This document shows, one piece after another, positions 1 through 4,473 of a stretch of DNA of 6,656 bases. Position 1 is the stretch's first letter. Each line of letters opens with the position of its first letter. This stretch comes from an uncultured Clostridia bacterium (lineage in GTDB: Bacteria > Bacillota_A > Clostridia > Christensenellales > Aristaeellaceae), in NCBI GenBank assembly GCA_947166205.1, contig CAMVDI010000101.1, positions 1 through 6,656 on the forward strand, written 5' to 3'. A program made the position numbers and the translations under genes. The notes under the pieces were generated by a model. The model searched no databases. It was not told the origin of the DNA and saw only the letters and a program-made list of their open reading frames with translations.

Positions 1-605
1 TCATTTCCGCGCTGGTTTCCCTTTTGCGGGACCTGAAGCCTGACGCCGTCTTCTGCATCCCCCCTTCGACGGATGTCCCTTCCTCCCTCCGGGATCACAT
101 CCGGGCCGCTCTGGCGGAGCCGGGAAATCTTCCCGCCGGCCGGCCGGGCTCCCTCCGTCTCCTGAGTCCGGATATGCTCACGGCCCCCCGTCTGAGGGCT
201 TTCTGTGCGGAAAGCGCCTCCTCCGAAAGGATCTATTTCCTGTCGGAGGGAGAGGGGGATTACGGGCGGCGGGCCCCGCTGGCAAGAAGGCTGCTCCGGT
301 CGGATCCCCGCTGCGCGGTGATCACCCTCCGCTCGCGGATTTCCCGGGAAGGATCGAATTATACGTATCTTCTGGAGTGTGCGGACGGAACCTACTACTG
401 TGGCTGGACGAACGATCTGGACCGGCGGGTCCGGAGTCATAACGAAGGCCGCGGCGCCAAGTATACCCGGAGCCGCAGGCCGGTTCGTCTGGTCTACTCC
501 GAGCGCTTCGCGACCCGGGAGGAAGCCATGAGCCGGGAGTGGCACCTGAAGCGTCTGAGCCGGGCGGAAAAGGAAAAGCTGATTCAGAAAGGAAAGGCGG
601 AATAG
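1..605 (+). CDS. UPF0213/YazA-type GIY-YIG domain protein with an unrecognised N-terminal region; 5' end outside window
   Basis: The reading frame is open to the left edge (first full codon at 3), so the gene is 5'-truncated; a TTG at 24 is in frame but has no ribosome binding site and is probably an internal Leu. About the last 80 residues (from codon ~357) form a complete GIY-YIG domain of the UPF0213 type. It begins with NYTYLLECADG, followed by YYCGWTNDLDRRVRSHN with the conserved Arg, then GRGAKYTRSRRPVRLVY, and EEAMSREWHLKRL, which holds the expected catalytic Glu. GIY-YIG domains are metal-dependent nucleases; the cellular role of free-standing UPF0213 proteins is not settled. Those proteins are usually only about 80-100 aa and begin just before the YxYxLEC strand, whereas here at least 115 further residues precede it with no stop. 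I do not recognise that N-terminal region. It ends 2 bp before the SDR gene and probably shares its transcript. Confidence 0.8.
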   Translation, partial: ISALVSLLRDLKPDAVFCIPPSTDVPSSLRDHIRAALAEPGNLPAGRPGSLRLLSPDMLTAPRLRAFCAESASSERIYFLSEGEGDYGRRAPLARRLLRSDPRCAVITLRSRISREGSNYTYLLECADGTYYCGWTNDLDRRVRSHNEGRGAKYTRSRRPVRLVYSERFATREEAMSREWHLKRLSRAEKEKLIQKGKAE

Positions 606-607
606 CT

Positions 608-1438
608 GTGTCGTCAAGGAATCAAAAAACAGTCTGGGTTACAGGGGCCTCCAGCGGTCTGGGTCTGCATACAGCGATGGCGCTGCGGGACGCCGGCTGG
701 AAGGTGATTGCCGGGGCCAGAAGCTTCGCGGAGGAGGATCGGGACGGCATGCGTCTGCTTCCCCTCGATGTGACGGATGAAAAGAGCGTGGAAGCCTTTG
801 TGGATCGGGCCCTGGAGTTCTCCCCCCGCGTCTCCGCGCTGGTCCAGTGCGCCGGGATTCTGATGCTCGGTTCCTGTGAGGAGACCTCTCCGGAGGAGTT
901 TCTTCGTGTGATGAACACGAATTTCCTTGGAATGGTCCGAATGAACCGGCAGGTTCTCCCCGTCATGCGGGCCCAGCGGGAAGGCCGGATCGTCATGTTC
1001 TCCTCCATCAACGGTCTGATGGGCATTCCCTTTCAGAACGCCTATACGGCCAGCAAGCATGCCATCGAGGGATACGCGGAGGGCCTTTCGATGGAAGTCC
1101 GGCCCTTCGGGATTCAGGTGACGCTGGTGGAGCCGGGGGATCACCGAAGCGGCAGCGACCGTTATCGGGGCCACAGCGAGGGAATGACGCCCTCCTCACC
1201 CTATGCCGCGGAGTATGAACTCACGATCGCCAAAATCCATCATGATGAGACCCACGGCAGCGATCCGGATGTACTGGGGCGGAAGCTCGCCTCCATGCTG
1301 GCGCGCCGGAGAATGCCTTTCCGGAAGCGGATCGCCAGTCCGGATCAGCATCTGGCGGTTTATCTGCATAAGTTTCTGCCCGCCCGGTGGAATGAATCCA
1401 TTCTGCGCTCCTATTACATCGGAAAGCGAAAGAAATAA
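608..1438 (+). CDS. Short-chain dehydrogenase/reductase (classical SDR)
   Basis: A 276-residue cytosolic NAD(P)-dependent oxidoreductase of the classical SDR family; substrate unknown. Residues counted from the GTG at 608: the Rossmann cofactor motif TGASSGLG is at 12-19, Arg38 after the second strand favours NADPH, and D54-V55 is the usual adenine-ring contact. The family's NNAG motif reads QCAG (80-83), Asn105 is the structural or catalytic Asn, Ser132/Ser133 supplies the catalytic Ser, and Y146-T-A-S-K150 is the YxxxK pair. EPG follows near residue 178. The motif order and the long C-terminal tail resemble the 17-beta-HSD/retinol-dehydrogenase-like SDRs annotated generically in bacteria. 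The GTG at 608 was chosen because AAAGGCGG at about 593-600 lies 7-8 nt upstream. An in-frame GTG at 539 would add residues lying inside the preceding gene and has no conserved content. It is probably translationally coupled to the upstream GIY-YIG gene (gap 2 bp). Confidence 0.9.
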   Translation: MSSRNQKTVWVTGASSGLGLHTAMALRDAGWKVIAGARSFAEEDRDGMRLLPLDVTDEKSVEAFVDRALEFSPRVSALVQCAGILMLGSCEETSPEEFLRVMNTNFLGMVRMNRQVLPVMRAQREGRIVMFSSINGLMGIPFQNAYTASKHAIEGYAEGLSMEVRPFGIQVTLVEPGDHRSGSDRYRGHSEGMTPSSPYAAEYELTIAKIHHDETHGSDPDVLGRKLASMLARRRMPFRKRIASPDQHLAVYLHKFLPARWNESILRSYYIGKRKK

Positions 1439-1448
1439 ACGGGAAAGA

Positions 1449-1500
1449 CGCCCGGCCCGGGCGCCGCGGACTGCCCGCCGCGCCGGCGCCTGGCTTCTTC
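1449..1500. terminator. Possible weak bidirectional terminator between convergent SDR and HAD genes
   Basis: The 87-bp convergent spacer is very GC-rich and holds two adjacent hairpins. The first is 1449-1454 paired with 1458-1463 (CGCCCG/CGGGCG). Read on the minus strand it is followed by TCTTTCCC, which could end the HAD transcript. The second pairs 1460-1469 with 1478-1490, with a 3-nt bulge, and is followed on the plus strand by TGGCTTCTT, which could end the SDR transcript. Neither has a true run of T, and the stems overlap, so only one could form at a time. Confidence 0.35.
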
Positions 1501-1525
1501 CCCGCCGTGAGTCGCCGCCGGGGGA

Positions 1526-2164
1526 TCATCCCATCGTCATCTCCGCCGCCATCCCGGGCAGATCCCGGATGTCGCCCAGCGCCTTCGTTCCCTCCGGCAC
1601 AGTGCCGAATCCGTAGGCCGCGTGAAGGAACGGGATCCCCGCCTTCGCCGCCGCCTCCCAGTCGCCGCGGGTATCACCCACATAGAAGACCGGGCTCAGC
1701 CCGTTCCGGTCCGCGACCAGGCGGATATTCTCCCCTTTCTCCTTCCCGGTTCTGCCGAAGCATTCCGTGTCGTCCACATATGCTTCCAGCCCGTGGAAGC
1801 GCAGAAAAGCTTCTATATATCCATCCTGGCAGTTGCTGACGATGCCGAGAAAGTATCCGGCGCTTCTGAGCTTCTGAAACGTCTCTTCCAGTCCTTCATA
1901 CAGCGTCCCGCCGTGCTCCGCCAGGTATTCGTTTTCCGTTTTCAGGCAGATGTTCAGGATCCGGACGGCCTCTTCCGTCCTCTCTCCCGGAAAAAGATCC
2001 CGCGCGATGGCCGTCCCGGTCTTCCCCATGATGGAGTGCACATACGCCGTGTCCACTCTCTCCGGCCGGTTCATCGCCTCCAGCGCCATATTCCAGGATG
2101 CCGCTACTCCCTCCGCGGAATCCCACAGCGTTCCGTCCAGATCAAAAAGGATCCCCTTTCCCAT
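1526..2164 (-). CDS. HAD-superfamily hydrolase, phosphoglycolate-phosphatase-like
   Basis: A 212-residue haloacid-dehalogenase-type phosphatase. Motif I is FDLDGTLWDS with the nucleophile Asp8 and acid/base Asp10. Motif II is the Ser in GIVSNCQDG (Ser110). A motif III Lys lies at 141 or 143 (TGKEKG). Motif IV is YVGDTRGDWEAA with Asp164 and Asp168 for Mg2+. A helical cap occupies about residues 16-90, as in the beta-phosphoglucomutase/Gph-like group. All catalytic residues are present, so it should be an active phosphomonoesterase, but substrates of this group cannot be read from sequence. The ATG at 2164 is chosen because the minus strand has GGGAGGA (plus-strand 2170-2176) 5 nt before it. 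An extension to an ATG at 2248 would run into the terminator of the next gene and has no conserved content. It converges with the SDR. No clear promoter is visible in its upstream gap. Confidence 0.92.
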   Translation of the reverse strand: MGKGILFDLDGTLWDSAEGVAASWNMALEAMNRPERVDTAYVHSIMGKTGTAIARDLFPGERTEEAVRILNICLKTENEYLAEHGGTLYEGLEETFQKLRSAGYFLGIVSNCQDGYIEAFLRFHGLEAYVDDTECFGRTGKEKGENIRLVADRNGLSPVFYVGDTRGDWEAAAKAGIPFLHAAYGFGTVPEGTKALGDIRDLPGMAAEMTMG

Positions 2165-2248
2165 TCCCGTCCTCCCGCGCGATGCGCCTTCCGGATGCCG
2201 GCCTGCCGCAGCCGGGCTGCGGGTTCGGTCGTCCCCGGGATATGACAA
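2165..2248 (-). promoter_or_regulatory. 5' untranslated gap of the HAD gene, no clear promoter
   Basis: Between the terminator of the 77-aa gene and the HAD start lies GC-rich DNA with a small hairpin (2206-2211 with 2217-2222, CCGCAG/CTGCGG, 5-nt loop). I could not find a convincing -35/-10 pair on the minus strand. The gene may use a poor promoter here or depend on readthrough of the terminator at 2249-2284. Confidence 0.3.
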
Positions 2249-2284
2249 AAGCCGGGGAAATGAGCTTGCCCGTTTCCCCGGCTT
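2249..2284 (-). terminator. Intrinsic terminator of the 77-aa protein gene
   Basis: A perfect 12-bp inverted repeat (AAGCCGGGGAAA at 2249-2260, TTTCCCCGGCTT at 2273-2284) with a 12-nt loop. Read on the minus strand, the stem runs into TTTTGTCATA. It starts 39 nt beyond the stop of the 77-aa gene and precedes the HAD gene, so it separates the two into different units unless readthrough occurs. Confidence 0.8.
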
Positions 2285-2322
2285 CTGAGCCGGATCCGTC
2301 CCGGCCCGGCATTTTCATCGGC

Positions 2323-2556
2323 TTACTTGTTGGCTTCCAGCCACTCGTCCGCCTTGGCCTTGGCCATGCGCTTGATATCTTCCTTTTTATAGATAGAATC
2401 AGCGCCGCCATTGACATACAGGAAGAACTTCCCGTCAGCGGTCTTGTAGAGGCTCTCCTCATAGCCGGCGGGGTCGCCGAAGGAACCGGAGGTCTTCTTG
2501 CCCAGCAGTTCCGACGCATCGGTATCGTAGTCAACCTTGCATATTGTCTTTTTCAT
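2323..2556 (-). CDS. Small conserved hypothetical protein (77 aa)
   Basis: A 77-residue soluble protein with no signal peptide or membrane helix. It begins MKKTICKVDYDTDASELLG, has a central segment EESLYKTADGKFFLYVNGG (residues 33-51) and ends in a Lys-rich helix ending DEWLEAN (70-76). The layout of a K.YDT..A..LG start, a Y.E.LY.T..G.FFL...GG core and a C-terminal A..W.E helix resembles a group of short proteins of unknown function that I recall from many Clostridia, often in accessory regions; this is recognition by eye only. The ATG at 2556 is chosen because AAGGAG (plus-strand 2566-2571) lies 9 nt upstream; an ATG at 2577 overlaps that site's upstream edge and is rejected. It has its own near-consensus promoter and its own terminator, so it is a monocistronic and probably well-expressed gene. 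Function unknown. Confidence 0.85.
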   Translation of the reverse strand: MKKTICKVDYDTDASELLGKKTSGSFGDPAGYEESLYKTADGKFFLYVNGGADSIYKKEDIKRMAKAKADEWLEANK

Positions 2557-2629
2557 AGCCTTTCGCTCCTTCCTCATGTTCTTTTTCTGCCCGGAAACCC
2601 TTGTTTTTCGGGCCTCCGGTTCGCCCGGA

Positions 2630-2658
2630 ATCATACCACAAAGATGAATAAAATGCAA
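2630..2658 (-). promoter_or_regulatory. Sigma-A-type promoter for the 77-aa protein gene
   Basis: On the minus strand TTGCAT (plus 2653-2658) and TATGAT (plus 2630-2635) are separated by exactly 17 bp. The expected start lies near 2623, giving a leader of about 67 nt to the ATG at 2556. That leader could form a short CGGGC/GCCCG hairpin. Confidence 0.75.
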
Positions 2659-2725
2659 CAGAGTCCCCCCGGCCGGTTTTTTCCCAGATTGTACAGGGAA
2701 GCGTCCGGTCCCTTCCCGGCGGAGA

Positions 2726-2754
2726 TTGACAGTCTTCCGCTTTTCGGGTAGAAT
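2726..2754 (+). promoter_or_regulatory. Strong sigma-A-type promoter for the Cys-rich/PopT operon
   Basis: Consensus TTGACA (2726-2731) and TAGAAT (2749-2754, one mismatch to TATAAT) with a 17-bp spacer. The predicted start is about 2761, some 200 nt before the first start codon. It lies back to back with the minus-strand promoter, with about 67 bp between the two -35 boxes. Confidence 0.78.
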
Positions 2755-2760
2755 GTGTCA

Positions 2761-2962
2761 GGCCTCGAAAGAGGCTGATTCCGTCTTTTTGTCCCGTTTT
2801 GGGTTCGCTTCCCCGCGGAAAGGATGCCGTTCTCCCGCCGGCGGCCGCTGTTCGGCGTCCCGCGAAGATACAGGCCGTCCCGGTCAGGGGCGGAGCATCC
2901 CTCCCCGGCATATTGTTCAGTATCCGCCGGCGAAACTCGGCGCGATGAGGAGGTCTGATTCT
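2761..2962 (+). promoter_or_regulatory. Long structured 5' leader of the Cys-rich/PopT operon
   Basis: About 200 nt of untranslated leader is predicted. It opens with a hairpin GCCTC-GAAA-GAGGC (2762-2775) capped by a GNRA-type tetraloop, followed by TCTTTTTG (T run at 2786-2790). Near the 3' end CCGGCATA (2905-2912) can pair with TAT and GCCGG (2921-2930) around an 8-nt loop and a 2-nt bulge. The layout would suit a cis-regulatory RNA, but it matches no riboswitch class I know. Confidence 0.35.
2947..2953 (+). promoter_or_regulatory. Ribosome binding site that fixes the GTG start at 2963
   Basis: GAGGAGG lies 9 nt before the GTG at 2963. The in-frame ATG at 2945 overlaps this site and has no Shine-Dalgarno sequence of its own, so the GTG is the likely start. 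Confidence 0.75.
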
Positions 2963-3235
2963 GTGAGATGCAGCTGTAAAGTCTGCGGGCCGGATGTCTG
3001 GATGGTTCAGGCGGACAGCAGCCGCCTGGGCTGCGTCTGTACGGTATGCGGCTACCGCTGCTCGGACTGTCTGGGCACGGATACGGTGGTTCCCCGGGAT
3101 CGGGTGACTTCTCTCGCCTCCGATCCCCGCTTTTCTCCGGATCGGTGGAGCCGGCTCTTTGAGACGGACCCCGGGGACGAGGGGGAGGACGAGGAAGACG
3201 GAAATCCCGGATTTGAAAGAAACGGAGGGTTTTGA
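2963..3235 (+). CDS. Cys-rich putative zinc-ribbon-like small protein (90 aa)
   Basis: A 90-residue protein with eight Cys in its first 36 residues: C3, C5, C8, C24, C26, C29, C33 and C36. Two CxCxxC units (3-8 and 24-29) sit 15 residues apart, the second followed by CxxC (33-36). C5-xx-C8 with C26-xx-C29 would make a simple four-Cys zinc ribbon, leaving extra Cys for a second metal or for redox chemistry. After LGTDTVV the rest is hydrophilic and ends in a strongly acidic stretch (DPGDEGEDEED, residues 69-79) and a Gly-rich tail. There is no signal peptide or membrane helix. Its stop is 2 bp before the PopT start and it carries PopT's ribosome binding site, so the two genes are very probably cotranscribed and coupled. 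I do not recognise the family; metal binding is inferred from Cys spacing alone. Confidence 0.75.
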   Translation: MRCSCKVCGPDVWMVQADSSRLGCVCTVCGYRCSDCLGTDTVVPRDRVTSLASDPRFSPDRWSRLFETDPGDEGEDEEDGNPGFERNGGF

Positions 3236-3237
3236 GG

Positions 3238-4092
3238 ATGCGTTTTCTGATGGATGTGCTGCGCGGCATCGTGATCGGCCTGGCCAATGTGATTCCCGGC
3301 GTCTCCGGCGGCACGATGATGGTCTCCATGGGGATTTATGACAAGCTGATCTGGTCGATCAACCATCTCTTCAAAAAGTTCAGGGAGTCCATAAAGACGC
3401 TCTTTCCCTATCTGGTGGGCATGGCCGTCGCAATCGCCCTCGGTTCGCTGCTTCTGAAGAAGGCGTTTGCGGCGTATCCGCTCCCCACAAACGCTCTTTT
3501 CATCGGCCTGATTCTGGGTTCCCTGCCCTTTATTCTGAAAGAGGTCAAAGGGGAAAGGATCGGCTGGCAGGGAGTGCTCATCTTTGTGCTCTTCTTTGCC
3601 CTGGTGGTCGGGCTGAAGATTGTGGAAAAGGAGAACACGACGGAGATCCATCTCAGCGTCCTGGAAGTGATCAAGCTCTTCCTCCTCGGCGCCCTGGCCT
3701 CCGCGGCCATGGTGATCCCCGGCGTTTCCGGCAGCATGATGCTGAAGACCCTTGGGTACTATGAGCCCATTGTCACCGGCGCCATTCCCGCCCTGCTAAA
3801 GGGGCTGACCGGCGGTGACTGGTCCGCGGTCGGAAACAGCGTCGGCATTCTGCTTCCCTTCGCCCTGGGGATCGTCTTCGGCATTTTCGGAATCGCCAAG
3901 CTGATCGAGGTCCTTCTGAAAAAGTGGAAAGGCTGGACCTACTGCGCGATTCTGGGCATGGTCATCGCTTCCCCCGTCGTTATCCTGATGGATACGGGCA
4001 TTTACGCGGGCTTCAATGTCTGGATCTGTGTGGCCTCCGTCGCCGCGCTGGCCCTGGGCGTGTTCACCGCCATGAAGCTGGGCGACAAGTAA
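3238..4092 (+). CDS. popT: DUF368 family undecaprenyl-phosphate translocase (PopT-like)
   Basis: A 284-residue polytopic membrane protein of the DUF368 family. Members (PopT) have been shown to take part in returning undecaprenyl phosphate from the outer to the inner leaflet of the cytoplasmic membrane, recycling the carrier for peptidoglycan and other surface polymers. The family hallmark appears twice: VIPGVSGGTMM at 18-28 and VIPGVSGSMM at 159-168, each after a small-residue helix (GIVIGLAN; GALASAAM). This is the internal duplication expected of two inverted halves. Hydrophobic segments lie at about 7-28, 57-77, 82-102, 114-131, 142-168, 196-222, 234-252 and 262-280. Length is normal for the family. 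The ATG at 3238 has GGAGGG (3224-3229) 8 nt upstream; a TTG at 3232 is not needed. The gene lies 2 bp after the Cys-rich gene. The symbol is by family; function in this organism is inferred. Confidence 0.93.
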   Translation: MRFLMDVLRGIVIGLANVIPGVSGGTMMVSMGIYDKLIWSINHLFKKFRESIKTLFPYLVGMAVAIALGSLLLKKAFAAYPLPTNALFIGLILGSLPFILKEVKGERIGWQGVLIFVLFFALVVGLKIVEKENTTEIHLSVLEVIKLFLLGALASAAMVIPGVSGSMMLKTLGYYEPIVTGAIPALLKGLTGGDWSAVGNSVGILLPFALGIVFGIFGIAKLIEVLLKKWKGWTYCAILGMVIASPVVILMDTGIYAGFNVWICVASVAALALGVFTAMKLGDK

Positions 4093-4112
4093 AAAACCGC
4101 CCGCGGGGCGGT
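4091..4112 (-). terminator. Antisense-oriented intrinsic terminator at the end of the PopT gene
   Basis: ACCGCCC (4096-4102) pairs with GGGCGGT (4106-4112) around a 3-nt loop. On the plus strand no T run follows. Read on the minus strand, the hairpin is followed directly by TTTTT, made from the A run at 4091-4096 that begins within the PopT stop codon. It should therefore stop minus-strand transcripts, such as readthrough from the phosphorylase gene, before they run antisense through PopT. Confidence 0.6.
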
Positions 4113-4135
4113 AAATCACGCAGACACCTGCGGTT

Positions 4136-4179
4136 GCTTTCCGGCCCTTGGCTGCGGAAAGCCTCCGAGGGCATGGAGG
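4136..4179 (+). promoter_or_regulatory. Hairpin and possible Shine-Dalgarno-sequestering pair before the 67-aa gene
   Basis: GCTTTCCG (4136-4143) pairs perfectly with CGGAAAGC (4155-4162). Immediately after, CCTCC (4162-4166) is complementary to the ribosome-binding GGAGG (4175-4179) with an 8-nt loop. No T run follows, so this is not a terminator; it could lower or regulate translation of the 67-aa protein. Confidence 0.35.
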
Positions 4180-4185
4180 ATTCAT

Positions 4186-4389
4186 ATGAAGGACAGCGGC
4201 AAGCTCATTCCCCTGCTCGGCGCCCTGTGCTGGATCGTCGGGCTTGTGCTCTTTATCACAGGACTGAACCTTTCCGGGGACGCCGCTTCCTGGCTCAATG
4301 TCTCCGGCAGCGTCCTCTTCCTGATCGGTCTGGGTCTGGAAGGGATCGTCTGGGTCCGCAGGAAGAAGCAGGACGGACAGGACGGCTGA
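4186..4389 (+). CDS. Small two-helix membrane protein (67 aa)
   Basis: A 67-residue protein with a short polar N-terminus, two hydrophobic segments (about 7-27 and 37-57) joined by a small polar loop (NLSGDAASWLN), and a basic tail RRKKQDG. By the positive-inside rule the C-terminus should face the cytoplasm, and a hairpin topology puts both ends inside. The second helix is Gly-rich (G41, G48, G50, G53), which favours tight helix packing. The ATG at 4186 has GGAGGA (4175-4180) 5 nt upstream. It follows PopT by 93 bp with no plus-strand terminator between, and a strong terminator follows it, so it is probably the last gene of the operon. I do not recognise the family. It could be a small partner of PopT or simply an unrelated small membrane protein. 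Confidence 0.75.
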   Translation: MKDSGKLIPLLGALCWIVGLVLFITGLNLSGDAASWLNVSGSVLFLIGLGLEGIVWVRRKKQDGQDG

Positions 4390-4415
4390 TCATCCGGTTT
4401 CGGGAACGAACGCGG

Positions 4416-4449
4416 CAGGGGCGCCCCCATTCGGGGGCGCCCCTGTTTT
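4416..4449 (+). terminator. Strong intrinsic terminator of the PopT operon
   Basis: A perfect 13-bp stem (4416-4428 with 4433-4445, CAGGGGCGCCCCC and its complement) with a 4-nt ATTC loop, followed by TTTT at 4446-4449. It lies 27 nt after the stop of the 67-aa gene. On the minus strand no T run follows, so it would serve the opposing phosphorylase gene only poorly. Confidence 0.88.
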
Positions 4450-4473
4450 GCGTCTGTTTCCGTATCCGGGACC

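Larger units (their letters stand above)
2557..2962. other. Divergent intergenic regulatory region, about 400 bp without a convincing gene
   Basis: This stretch separates the minus-strand 77-aa gene from the plus-strand Cys-rich/PopT operon. It holds the minus promoter (2630-2658), the plus promoter (2726-2754) and the plus-strand leader (about 2761-2962). Open frames across it are Arg/Pro-rich and lack ribosome binding sites, as expected by chance in GC-rich DNA. No tRNA or recognisable riboswitch consensus was seen. Confidence 0.6.

Noticed and set aside
614..1199. Long minus-strand open frames opposite the SDR gene
   Set aside because: They mirror the SDR codons, lack ribosome binding sites and known motifs, and the SDR frame carries all family signatures.
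2165..2248. N-terminal extension of the HAD protein to an ATG at 2248
   Set aside because: The extension is low-complexity, abuts the preceding terminator, and a good ribosome binding site sits just before the ATG at 2164.
1622..2288. Plus-strand open frames opposite the HAD phosphatase
   Set aside because: They are antisense to a gene with all four HAD motifs and have no ribosome binding site or recognisable domain.
2824..2958. A 44-codon leader reading frame (ATG at 2824, TGA at 2956-2958) ending 4 nt before the GTG of the Cys-rich gene
   Set aside because: The purine-rich stretch upstream directly abuts the ATG, leaving no proper spacing, and the product is Arg/Pro-rich as expected of chance frames in GC-rich DNA. 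Ribosome profiling or conservation would be needed to revive it.
2726..2962. Upstream extension of the Cys-rich protein to a start at 2726 or 2945
   Set aside because: The 2726 start lies inside the predicted promoter, and the ATG at 2945 overlaps the ribosome binding site that serves the GTG at 2963.
4096..4112. Hairpin after PopT as a sense-strand terminator
   Set aside because: The plus strand continues with AAATCACG and no T run; the T tract exists only in the antisense direction.
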